Below, piece after piece: positions 27,530 through 40,902 of a stretch of DNA of 64,000 nucleotides. The number at the start of each line of letters is the position of its first letter. The stretch's first letter is position 1. Origin of the DNA: Tetmemena sp. SeJ-2015 (Eukaryota > Ciliophora > Spirotrichea > Sporadotrichida > Oxytrichidae); assembly GCA_027382625.1 (NCBI GenBank), contig JAJKFJ010021028.1:1-64000 (forward strand), written 5' to 3'. The position numbers and the translations under genes were made by a program. Below the pieces are notes generated by a model. It had not been told where the DNA came from, did not search any database, and saw nothing but the letters and a program-made list of their open reading frames with translations.

Positions 27530-27538
27530 TAATTTTCA

Positions 27539-30221
27539 TCAGTTTTCCTCCTTTTCTCTTAATTGGTTAGTCTCTTAGACTTTGACCTTTTCTTTGGAGA
27601 AGGAATTGGCTCCAAATTAGTCTAGTTGTTCTACACTGCCTTTGTTTGCTATGTTGAAATAATAGCTAATCATTAAAATCTTAAATGAATCCTGTTCCTA
27701 TTGATAGTCTTCAACCCAGTCAAATAAATAATAATTTTAGTCGCAAGAGCCTGGGCCCTAATATCCCATGCTATCGAGGATATATTGAAACTGCCCCTTG
27801 TAGAATTGGTAATCTGGCTGCTCTTCATATTCCAAAGCATAAGCTGCCTTCAACACTGACAGAAATTTCACTACGCTATTTGTTACAACCAAATAAAATC
27901 ATCCCCAGCTCTACGGAGAAAGAGAAATTGTGATCCCTCTTTAGAAGGAATAGACTCCTTAATAAAGCAGATTATTGAATATATAATTAATTATTTAGGA
28001 GGTTTGAATTGAAATCAGTTTATCCCACTTACGCATCTTTATAAATTAGATGATAATATTTTATTTGTATTTTACGCGATTTGCGCGACTTGGAACAGAT
28101 GAACTCAGGCGTCATTGAGTTTTTCATCTTGCCCACTTCTCGATATTATTCTTTTAGAGGCTTGTCTGTGTTGCGCATCCAGGGTAGTCCTCCCTCTAGC
28201 AAAAACAACAACATATAGACCAGCTAAATAAGGTCATCTCTTCTTGTCAATTCTATAGTCAATTTTCAACAAACCATTCATTAGAACTAGCAGAGGTTTC
28301 AAATCTTAAAATAATTTTTTTTTAATGAAATAACTTTAAATATAAAATATGATGATGATGGTGAATTTAAATTAGATCAGGATATGCCATCATCTTTGAA
28401 AGCAATTTCTAAATAAGTAGATTTATATTACTCAAATAGGATTCATTCATTGTATTTAATTTTTATAAAATTAAATAAGAAATAAATATTTTAAGGTTAG
28501 GAATTGAACTTGCCAATAAATTAAATTTAAGTGGGTTTTAAATATAATATAGCTTAATTGGAAACTCAAAATTGACAAATAGCATTCTCCTAACTTAAAT
28601 TAAGTTTTCTAAATAAGAAGAACTTTCTAAAGGACAAAAAAATATATCGTGGATGGAGTATATTTAGAAGAAAGTAAGCGCATTTTAATAAAATATAAGT
28701 GATGATATATAAACTATTGATAATCACCAATTTGCAATCAAAAATATTTTATTTTTAAAATAAAAGCATCTAACTCCGCTGATCAGAATTTTTATTAAAG
28801 AAAACTTCAAACTTCTCTGACATTTTTTACTTAATTGCTCAGAATGAATTATTTGGAATTGAATTTAAATAATATTTTCCTGAAATATTACTCATCTGAA
28901 TAAATCTCAAATGAAGATAAATAAAAATTCAAGCTAAAATTGAATGAAGTATTTGTATTGTTTCTGATCACATAATTAATTTAAATATAATGGATATCTC
29001 TCTTTGTAATTTCAACTCACGAGCATTTATTTATAGAAAACTTTACTTTGCAAGCGGAAATAGGTTATAATATTTTTTCCTGAGAATTTATAATAACTTA
29101 CCTAGTTAATTAAAAGAGTTTTTGCTCGCGAATCCCACATTGCCAACGAACTTAGTAGCCTTGAGGACAGGCTTATGTGTCCCATTCTCTAGCAAGTATG
29201 GACAAGAGAGACCGTAATCAATAAGTGCAAATTTATTTGCCCCAGGACTTGAGAAATCATTATTCCAAATAAGCACATTCAAAAAGCATAAATTTTCTAT
29301 TTTTGGCCAATTTAATTAAGAAGAGAAGTGATTATCTGGTTTGATATCTGCATGCACGTAACCAATTGAGTGGTAGTCCTAGATTCTGTCAACCTAAAAT
29401 AATTTCATTAGAGAGTCAATTAATATTATAAGTTTCAGTGATAGTCAGGTCTTCCCCAGGAAAAAAGTTTTAAACTCTTTCCCAAAACTCTTCATTAGAA
29501 GAAGGCTTTATTTCTTTTTTTTTCTTATTGGTGTTAATATTTCTAAGTTAAATGGAAATTCTGATTTGAGTTCGTTAGGATAGATTTGAATATAAAATCT
29601 TTAAGCACGATTGATTTTTCAATTAACTTACCATTTATATGCCAATCAGACAACAAGTCTTGAGCGAGAAAGTTTTCTTCGTTTCTTGGCAGATGTCTCT
29701 TAAACTCTTCCCAAACTTATTGATAACCAAGTAATATGTCTTGTCTTCACAAATTATTTTTACAAAGTGGAAATTAAAGATCACAAAATGGAAATTAAAG
29801 GTTAACAATATCTTTAAATAAAAATTAAAGATTCGTCTTCAAGAATTCCAGATTGAATGATTTTGCAGAAGCCTAAAGTATCAATGAATTCAGATTAATT
29901 ATTTACCAGTGATTTTCGCGTTTTTTATTAATGTTAGAATTTTTAGCTCCTGATGCTAGCTACCTTTGTTATTATTCTAAATCAATAATCAGCAGTCCAA
30001 TATTTAGCATCGCCATAAGAATTCAAAATTTAATTATGAACAAAATTAAACCTTTTTTAGAATGAAGACAGGAATGTGAGTTTTTATGGTGAGAAGTTCA
30101 CTATTCTTACAAATTTGATGGCTACTTCGGTATTGTTGAGTGTGTCTATGGCGCACCAGACTTCGCCAAATCCACCCTGGCCTAGCATTGTAGTCAATTT
30201 ATAGTGAAGAAAGTCTTTCAT
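27539..30221 (-). CDS. Casein kinase 1-like protein kinase, second copy
   Basis: The ATG at 30221 gives MKDFLHYKLTTMLGQGGFGE, containing the glycine loop, and then VAIKF before GTAAGAA. Later exons: KTYYLVINKFGKSLRDICQE (about 29725), GYVHADIKPDN (about 29355), FALIDYGLS (about 29215; DYG in place of DFG, as in several CK1/VRK kinases), ELTRRDDLIQLVYMLLFLLE (about 28250), and the C-lobe end VKFLSVLKAAYALEYEEQPD (about 27860). A TGA at 27539-27541 closes the gene. An AT-rich block of about 800 bp (28330-29100) and smaller ones interrupt it and must be removed. The gene is clearly distinct from the CK1-like gene at 5.4-7.0 kb. Confidence 0.82.
28330..29100. other. Large AT-rich interruption inside the kinase gene
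   Basis: This block separates KNSFN from ELTRRDD in the kinase C-lobe. It is very AT-rich, with no coding signal. The donor side begins GGTAAGTTATTATAAA, so it could be an intron. Its length is far above that of the other introns here, so an IES or an intron containing an IES is more likely. No unique in-frame pointer pair was established. Confidence 0.5.
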
Positions 30222-30387
30222 TGCTATGTTTTAATAAGTATGCAATTATCCAAAAATTATTAATTCAACTACTTTTAATTTATCACTTCGACTCACCTTC
30301 ATCTTCCACTTCTCGATTTCCTTCTCTTTGGGTTTATTACTTACAAATTAGCAATTCATAACAATTAATACAAGAAAAACTCGTTTG

Positions 30388-31996
30388 ATGGATTTCAATT
30401 TCCTGATATTTCCAGTTCCTGAGAGCAGCTACACAGCAGAGGAATATTCTAATGAACTAATCTATATACCAAGGAATTAAGATAAGATATTAGGTTATTC
30501 AAATGCGGAAATTCCCATACCCTGTCTCTATCTCCCTTATATTTCTGGCTCCAATAAACTACTGATTTATTTCCATGGGAATGCGGAAGACCTGGGGCTA
30601 GCTTATGAACTCTTGGATCACTTAAGAAACAATCTTAAAATTCATGTTCTTGCAATTGAGTATCCTGGGTATGGAATATATCCAGGAAAACCCTCTGCAG
30701 AGGCCATCCTGGAAGATTGCCTTTCTGTGTGGGAATACTTGACAGTCAGATCAGGAATGAAAGCCTCTGATATAATCCTATTTGGAAGATCTTTGGGCAC
30801 TGGCCCTGCAACTGAATTAGCAGCTTATGTGTAGCCTTGTGCTCTGATGCTGATGAGTGCCTATCTCTCGATACGAGAATTAGTGAGGAATATTGCTGGC
30901 TCACTTGCTTCTTATTTAGTCTATGAGCGATTCAGAAATATGGACAATATTAAACTGGTCAAGTGTCCAACCTTTCTCATTCACGGAAAGAAAGACTTGT
31001 TAATCCCTTTCGAGCATTCGTAGGAGCTGCACAACAATTGCGGCGGTCCTGCCTCACTCCTTCTTTCAAACGATATGGATCACAATGAGTTCGACTTCTA
31101 CGATGATCTCTCTCAACCCTTCTAGAATTAATTATTTTCCCATTCTTAAACTCTCTTTATCTTGTACTTTTTCTACTTTTTCCTTTAGCAGTGCCACATA
31201 AGTCTCGAGTTGGAAGCAAAGAGCCCTGACTCTCCAGACCTTTATTAAAACTTCCTGAGTAATCCATCTCATCTGCCTTAGGACAATCCAACTCTGTACT
31301 AGAGAGAAGAAGTATAGGAAGAGGAGGACAGGGTATCTAATTAAGTAAACTTTGACAAAAGACTGGAAGAGTAAGATGATCTGCGGAACGTGAGGGGCTC
31401 CCAATCTCAACTCTAAGAATCCAGAATAGAGGATGGAATCAGCCAAGAGGATGAGCCTCAGAAGTATCTACCATCCTAGGGCAACCTACAGCCTCAAGCA
31501 AATACCGTTTAGAACGAGATACTGCTGCCTATCAATCGCGAAAACTCACAAGAGCAGATTGAAACACCAGGCGCTGATAATAATCTGTAGACGAGCAATG
31601 GGAAGCAAGGCAAGATGCAGAAGTTGATTAACAACTTTACCAACAAATTTGGCAATAGCAGTATTTAAGAATAAAATTCAGCAGATGATGAGGAGAAAAA
31701 GCTAGATGTTAGGGAAAAGCAAATCAATAATATAAAAAAGAGAGTTAAGAAGAGTAGTCAGCAGAGCTAGGATGAGAATGAGGGATACTTAGAGGATGAA
31801 TCTATAGTGCACACCTCCCACATAGTACAATAGTACAATCCTTTTGTTAAAAATGGATAGATCAAATAAGCATTTTTATGATAAGATAAAAATTTTAATC
31901 AACTTTCCTTAATCGATATATAGAACACAAGATGAGAGATTCTACCAGAAGAAAAAGAAAGGCTTTTGGTCCAAAATTAATTCTATAATTAGTTGA
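30388..31996 (+). CDS. Alpha/beta hydrolase (ABHD17/BEM46-like) with long C-terminal tail
   Basis: A serine hydrolase; relatives remove palmitate from membrane proteins. The ATG at 30388 opens MDFNFLIFPVPESSYTAEEY. The oxyanion region IYFHGNAEDLGLAYELLDHL is near 30570. The nucleophile elbow GRSLGTG is near 30787, the acid HGKKDLLIP near 30985, and the histidine NDMDHNEFDFYDD near 31075. All three catalytic residues are present. Unlike typical family members, the frame continues for about 230 further acidic and Q-rich codons (EEVQEEEDRVSNQVNFDKRL). It reaches either a TGA at 31879 or, after a probable short intron, a basic end RFYQKKKKGFWSKINSIIS with a TGA at 31994-31996. The second ending is preferred because of its coding character. 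Confidence 0.8.
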
Positions 31997-32149
31997 ATTA
32001 ATTGTGCTCTATCATCCCATTTTATTACTCTCTTTTAAATTAGGAGGACTGCAAGAAAATAAGAAATCTAATAATAAATTCGTAATGGGAAATAATAGAG
32101 TCATCACTTTTAAATCATAATGAATCTATTTATTTTACTAGATCTCTTC

Positions 32150-33602
32150 AAAGTATTCTGTCACTAAAGGAAGAAGAACAAGTGATGGGAAATGTGGTGT
32201 ATTTTCCAGGCACTTTAACCTAGAAACTTTAAATCCTAAATTTCGCTTAGAAAACGAACAAGTTCTTTTCACCTTGATTATGTACTCGCATCTATAAATG
32301 TAAATACAAATCAATTAAACTCAGTGTATTCAGCTTTTGCAATTGTTCTTTTTGGGTATACTGCAGCTAGATTCAGCTTTGAATAATCTGCAATTTGCTG
32401 GCCCGCTCCTTCTTACAACGAACATTTGAAGAGCATCTTATCTTAAATTAATCACAAATAGAGATATAGAAGAGCACCAATCGTTTTGATTACACTCCAA
32501 CTTTCAGAGCTATGATCCTAATTATGGTGGTGTATTACATTATCGATTTCTTGCGGTCTGCTATGATAATAATCTACATACTTTTCCACTTTGAGATTTG
32601 CAACAAAGCCTTCATGTTCTCAGCTGTAAATGAACTGCTCCTCTTAGTATTGGTAATTGGAATCCCAGTTTCAAGGCATACATTTCCAGGCAAGTTATGC
32701 AGCGGTGACTACCCTGAAAACTTCATTTACTCCACATCATAATTTTGATAATTTATTTAGGTTTAATGTGGTTCGACGCTAATTTAAGGATCTAGGGGGA
32801 GTGGCTGTACTACATGTCGTTCATCGTTCCTTGCTATTCCTTTTTGGTGTGTTGGACTATTCATCTCATAGCTACTTATATTGCATCCAGAAAGCGTTAC
32901 TCATGAATTCACTTGACTAAAATATATAGAATGCAGGTTGCTCTTGTGTATAAAATGATATTTGTAATTATTATGAAGGGGCTTCTTAATTTATTTAAAA
33001 TTATCTTTTCCAGAGAGAATAGTCATCATGATTTAATAAATTTTGATACCACTCTTGACCATATCGCAGTAAACTTTTAATGTGAGAGAGAATTCTCTTC
33101 GAGGAGCTTGTCAACTAAATATTTCTATTAGAATGATGACCTTCTTGGCAGTTCCAAGAACAAGAATGTTTGTTTTTCTAATAGTGCTATTTTTTGGTAT
33201 TCCAAGTAGTGGAGGATTGACTGAAAAAAGGATTATATTGATATAGCATATATAATTAGGTCCAAGTTTGTCGAAGATTCCTGATAATTTAATAGAAAAA
33301 CGATACCCTCGTCAGAGGCGGCTCTAACTGAGAAGGATTATTATCTCCAGCACCTCCCATGATGATGCGGATAAAATTTAGAATAAAATCTAGGTCTTGG
33401 AGTCAGTCACGAAGTAGGGTTTAAGATTAGGATTATAAGTCAAATTTATTTTCTCTTGTCACCATTGGCAGAAATTATCAGTAAGAGCTAACTTAAATTA
33501 CAAAGCACCGATGTTGTGATATCTGTTGGCAAACTCAATATATCTACCTTAATTTAAAATGAAGTTCAAAGCTGTACTGAGAGGTTTGAGTCAAGCTCTT
33601 GA
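32150..33602 (+). CDS. Multi-pass membrane protein, unidentified
   Basis: Separate open segments encode hydrophobic helices: AMILIMVVYYIIDFLRSAMI and AVNELLLLVLVIGIPVS (about 32510-32680), and LYYMSFIVPCYSFLVCWTIH (about 32810-32870). A hydrophilic region (DTTLDHIAVNFQCEREFSSR, about 33050) follows, and the end LKLQSTDVVISVGKLNISTL closes with a TGA at 33600-33602. A TGA at 32904-32906 either ends a shorter version or lies in an intron ending TTTTCCAG at about 33014. No family was recognised. One gene or two cannot be decided. Confidence 0.4.
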
Positions 33603-33877
33603 TGGCAGCTGATCTGCTTTGGTTAAGACCTGATCTGCAAATGCATTAACTTCATTTGAGATGTTTTGCATTTTCTTAAGATATAAATGATTTCAAAATT
33701 GCAGGTAAGGTGATTTAAATTTAGAAGAGCAACTGAAAAAATGAGTTAATTAATAAATAGATAGAGTGATGATATCTTATGGTTAATAGCTTTTCTAATC
33801 TGCATTCTAAAGTGTCTTCCTATTTACTTTTATTGTCTTAGTCTCTCCACTGAGAAGAGGCAGTAGGGTCAGGCTGC

Positions 33878-36052
<2,175 letters not shown>

Positions 36053-36174
36053 ATAATAGAAAGTTCAACCCTTTAAAATTTTAGAGTTGAATTTGTATAG
36101 GAACGTTTATGAAAGGAAATAAAAAAGCTACTGAGACTTGGGTTAATATAATTAAAATATAGCTTCTTCCCACA

Positions 36175-37051
36175 ATGAATGCCAGCATAAAATAACAGCA
36201 ATTCTTCGCTCGGAGAACTGGCAGCCCCAAGGACCCTCAGCAGCTTGTGAGCACCGCAGGGCCGTTCAAGTATCAACCCCTCCATTAGTATTAGTCTTAA
36301 GTCAGCGACATCCAAACTTCTTTCGAGCAGCAGCACTAGTAGCTCATGGGGGGCTCTGGTAATTACTCACTTGTTGGAGCACCTCAGCAGCACATGAATA
36401 ACAACCTATCTCCTCTCCACTCTCATATAAACAAAGTTCTAGTCGAGAATTCGCCTGCCTTGCTCAACCACAACAATAACTTTACAAATTTTGCAACCAC
36501 GCAGCTTCCTCATCCCAGTTCGAATCTTATGATGATGAATCCATCGATGGCAGGAGGAAGCGCCCCACCTTCGCACTAGCTCTTAATGGCTAGCAGTGGG
36601 GGCCCTATCAGCCTGGCTGCTATGGTTGCACCTGACTATCATAGAAATAACTCCTTCAACTATAAAAATTCTCAACTTTCTTAGCACTAACAGCAATTCT
36701 TCCAGCAATCGAGCCATAACCAGTACCAGTATTTAATTTAGCAGTAGTAATACTAAACTTAGCAATAAAACTAGCAGCTTTACATCTGCTTCACAAGGCG
36801 GCGGTGGTGCTGGGCTTTTTTAACCCTAGCATCATTCAATGTCCTTCTAACAATAGCGTCAACACGCGCTGTCCCTTCATCAAAAGAGTGATGAAAATTC
36901 TCCAGCTAAGTCATAACTATAACATCACAACATGAATCAGATGCAGCATACTGGGTAAATGGTTATGAATGGAAACGATTAAATGAGGCAAAGTCTAGTA
37001 CAGCAGTCACAAAGTAACTAATATATTTCTACCCTTATTTTAAAGCGCTGA
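36175..37051 (+). CDS. Q/N/S-rich low-complexity protein
   Basis: The ATG at 36175 opens MNASIKQQQFFARRTGSPKD, followed by long stretches rich in Gln, Asn, His and Met (NNFTNFATTQLPHPSSNLMM, QQQYQTQQQNQQ). Most Gln codons are TAG or TAA. A one-base frame change near 36778 leads to SFTSASQGGGGAG and on to a TGA at 37049-37051. Alternatively a 33-bp GT..AG intron ending TTTTAAAG just before 37046 extends the protein with ADAQQKEQQQQ for up to about 75 codons. Prion-like composition suggests an RNA-granule or regulatory protein, but no domain is visible. Confidence 0.5.
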
Positions 37052-37327
37052 TGCCCAACAAAAGGAGCAGCAATAGCAAATTTAACCAAAGATCCCAGTC
37101 ATCTGTGGATTTCACAAATAGAGTTTTTAATAGAGATATAATAGCAAAATGGATGGATTTAAATTATAATAACAGCTACTTTATCTATTTAAACTATTTA
37201 ATGCTGAAAGAGACATGGTTGGTTTCATTTTTGTCAAGTAGCATCAGCAGCTATATAATGAGACTTATAAGTTGAGAGCTTAAGTTTTTGAATCATTTTA
37301 TTGTGAAGTATTTTACTTGACTCACTC

Positions 37328-40300
37328 TCATGAAAGATCTTCCTCCTCACCATCTGATCCCTCATCTTCCATTTCCTCTTCCTCTATAATACCGTTCATT
37401 GTATCATCGATCGGTAAATTCTTCAACTCTTGAGCATCAGTCATTTCGTTGAAAACTAGCCTACAATTCAATTTAATCTATAATAGATGTATATAATAGC
37501 TCAAACTTGTTATCTGTGCAGTCAGGGATCATGTGGCGCTTTGCTACAGGCCAGGGAGGAGGAGGGAATAGAGGGTCAACTGCAATTCTAAAAGGTTAAT
37601 CGATTTACAAATACTTACTTCATAGCATTTTCAATCATGGTTGGAATCAATCTTGCTAAATATGGTGCTGAAAGTTCAAGACATGGGTTGGTGTTTACCT
37701 CAATCAGCCAAGGCCTTAAATCCTCGTCGATCATGAAGTCATATCCGAAAATCTCAAAGGTATTGTGCCTTCTATGAGGATCTAGCTTTCTTGAAACTGC
37801 CTTGATAGTATCAGTCGCTATCTTCTTCAATAAGGGGACAATTTCTTTAACTATGTTGCATTTAACATCGGTTCCATCCAAGTATTTCTAAAAGTCTGCA
37901 TATGAAAGCTTGAATAATTAATTATGAGCTTTAATATAATAGCTTGTTTCCAGATTCAAACTTTCCGTAATCATCGCTCTTCTTTTAAACTGCATCATTA
38001 GTTAGATGAATGAGTCTGTTTGTGACATTTTTAAGATTGAAATCTTTGCTACTTGTCCTGAGATAACCCTCGTTGTACCAGTAGCCTTGGAGATTTCCAT
38101 TCACAGTTGTAATAAGAGTGTAGCATCTTATGTCAAATTTTCTGTTTCTGTAAAGAAGAGGCTTTTCAATATACTTCTGGATGATATAAGAGCGCTTTTG
38201 CCCATTGACATTTGTGTTTTGAATGATATCTTTGATCTGTTGCAACTCTCTACAGACTTAGATGCCACACCCTCTATTGGTATTTTCTCCAGGCTTTACG
38301 ATCCAAATTGTTTTCCCTAGTTTATCTAGGTTTCCATAAGCTCCATTATCATTTCCCTTGAATACCTCTTGAAATTTCAGGAACTCTTTATCATTCTGGC
38401 CCTCTTTAATATGAAAAGTGAGGGGCAAGACTCTCCACCAGTCCTATCCAATCGACTCATAATAGATCTTCATATTGTAATAGATAGCCTTCTTATTTGA
38501 GAGATGGAAGTTGTTTTCCATGTGCGAGTAGGTAATCACAGCATGCGATGTCGAAGACTTTTCCTTTTCCTTTTCGAGCTCAAGAATTTTTTCTTAATCC
38601 TTAACGTTTTGAATCTTGAGATTGGCATTCTTACTTGCTGAATTACTTATCGAGTTGTTATTGTTATTATTGTTTTAAGCACTACTCTTCTTATTCAAGT
38701 TATTCTGAGTATTAAAATGCAAAAAATTTCAATGAATGAGGTTGATTACCATGCTACGGTAGCGTAGAGGCTCTCTTTCTTCGAGTAGGGGTGGCTAAGA
38801 GAGTCTCAGCTGAAGAGGTGCTGTCTCGATCTGTAACTGTCATCTGAGTAGACATTAAAGAATCAGAGGTACCTGGTCCTCCGCCTGAGGTTAAGCCAGA
38901 TCTTGTGCCGCCATCTTACTTATCTTACACCTCGAGTAAATCAATATCATAGTTGTAATAAAAAAACATTGCCAATCAAAGTCTACCTCCTTGTGACTTT
39001 TAATTTGGGCTAAGATCTTATTTGACTTCCATTAAGTCCACAGGAAGTTATACTCATGCCACTCTTCAAAATCTCCCATGCTCCACCAGAATCGAGTCTT
39101 AAGGGCATTTCTCACTAAAAGTGAGTTATTTCCCTTGCCAATATAATACTTATAAGGAACTATAGAACTCTTAGGGAAAGGGACTGAAAAGCCGTTAGAT
39201 TGATTAATTTTATTCAAGAACTCTCTATAGTATTTTTCTTTTAGCTCGAGATACTTCTCCTTGTCTTTGGGGTTTGCAAGATTCTTAGCTAATTTTAATA
39301 TATATGTCAGTTAACAAAATATTTGAAAATTTTTACATCTGATTGCTTATTTGATCCAGGGTAGATTATGGGTTTGGTGGAGGCTTTAATTGTGACGCAG
39401 CTACAACTTCTCCATTCGAGATCTTCTTAGTCCCTTGTTCTTTGCCTGGTAATCCATTTGCAGATATGCTTTTCTTCTTGTCATTGTTAAAAATATATTA
39501 GATCTAACTTTTCCAGTTTCTGTCTACAAGACCCATTCTTTGTTTTTATAATAACTTCTCGTTCATCTTTCTCTGAATAATCATCAGTGACGTGTTTATA
39601 AATGACCTTTTGAAGAGCTAACTTTAAAACATGCGAACCAGATTCTCTATTCTTGGGTCAGCATTTTAAGGAGGTTAACTGGCTTAGCCATTTTCACTAT
39701 TACTAGAACTACTTGCTGAGGGATTGATAGGGACGCTGCTTGTACTCGAAGTAAGAGGATCATTTATAACTGATCCAGAGGTGCTATCCGAAGCTCCGTG
39801 ATTGCTACTACTGTGGGTACTTTTCACAAATGATTGCGCTCCATTTTAGGCAGAGCCAGTCGAATTTATGAAAGAGGTCACTTTAGCACTCTCTCTAAGT
39901 GCATATTAGGAGTACTTACAGTAGATGCATTCGTTATCGAAATCTCTAGCACTTTGCTTAAACTCATGAAGTACCTTGAACATGTTCTCACTCACGATTT
40001 TACCAGCTTAAATAAGAGCCAAAAGAAAAGCTTTGTGAGCTACAATTGCTTAATCAAGACCAAGTTCAGTCATAAGAGTCGGTTGCTTTTAAAGATTCAA
40101 GGTCATATTAGAAGTGGTTAGCTACTACTGATAACTGCCACTGCTGCTCCTTGAAGCCTCATAATCAGAGAACAAACTTTAGCAGATAGCGTTATCTATG
40201 ACTTTTAGATGAGTGGTTGGATCTTAGTTTGCGGGACCATTAGCAGCGCTTTTTGAATTTTGCTAAGAACCTGCAGCTGCAGTAGCATTTCTCTGTACAT

Positions 40301-40466
40301 TAGTGCCACTAAGAAGAGGATTTGTCTATCCTTGATTTTGTGGTGGCTATTGAGCACTAAGCAAGGAGGATCTCTTTTCTTCTTCCTTAGCACATTCCTT
40401 GAAAAATACTTTTCTAAGCACTTCCTCCTTTTTCTTGTAAGAGTCGTCATACTTGACTAAAAACAT
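37328..40466 (-). CDS. Tubulin tyrosine ligase-like (TTLL) enzyme
   Basis: Likely a glutamylase or glycylase acting on ciliary tubulin. The ATG at 40466 gives MFLVKYDDSYKKKEEVLRKV and a long S/T/N/Q-rich region. The TTL domain begins near 39150 (YIGKGNNSLLVRNALKTRFW) and contains KTIWIVKPGENTNRG (about 38320), YIIQKYIEKPLLYRNRKFDI (about 38185), YWYNEGYLRTSS (about 38070) and HLTNDAV (about 37990). Its end, YDFMIDEDLRPWLIEVNTNP (about 37725), holds the metal-binding Glu and Asn. The acidic tail ends EEEMEDEGSDGEEEDLS, with a TGA at 37328-37330. AT-rich breaks near 39345-39300, 38770-38700, 37975-37890 and 37615-37590 are introns or IESs. Glutamylase versus glycylase cannot be decided from motifs alone. 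Confidence 0.85.
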
Positions 40467-40902
40467 AATTTGATCAATTTTAAAATATTTATGACGTTAT
40501 TATAGCTGGGCTAATAGAAAGTGAAATTATTATTGTGGTTGCAATTTGGATTCTTGTTTCTGATTCTTCGAGTTTAAACCATAGCCCCCTAATTTTAAGC
40601 TGCTTGCTAGCTGCTGCTCATACCAACCTAAGAAGTCAGCAATATTTACAAGAATTTATTATAAATTGGTATGAAATTATTTTAAACACGAAACAGATTT
40701 ATTCGTTATTATTTTAAAGATACTCTCTATTAATATAAACAGATCAGAGACTTTTATTCTCTTTTACCCTCTTATCTATTATTTCGATATAATTCTTAAT
40801 TCATTAAACTTAGAGCAGTAATACTCTTTTGTGAAATCCTTATTTATCTTGAATATAATGAATTTGCTTGTTTGCTGAAATAATATTTTAATAACTCAAT
40901 TG
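40467..40902. other. AT-rich divergent intergenic region
   Basis: About 435 bp between the divergent TTLL and CDPK-like genes; probably contains both promoters. Plus-strand open frame 40535-40717 has no coding character beyond AT-rich codons. Confidence 0.45.

Noticed and set aside
27685..27933. Plus-strand 82-residue open frame beginning MNPVPIDSLQPSQ
   Set aside because: The minus strand of the same DNA encodes the C-lobe of the CK1-like kinase (LSVLKAAYALEYEEQPDYQF), so this is a shadow frame.
33591..33680. Minus-strand exon reading MQNISNEVNAFADQVLTKAD
   Set aside because: It overlaps the end of the plus-strand membrane-protein frame, has no recognisable continuation, and is only about 30 codons long.
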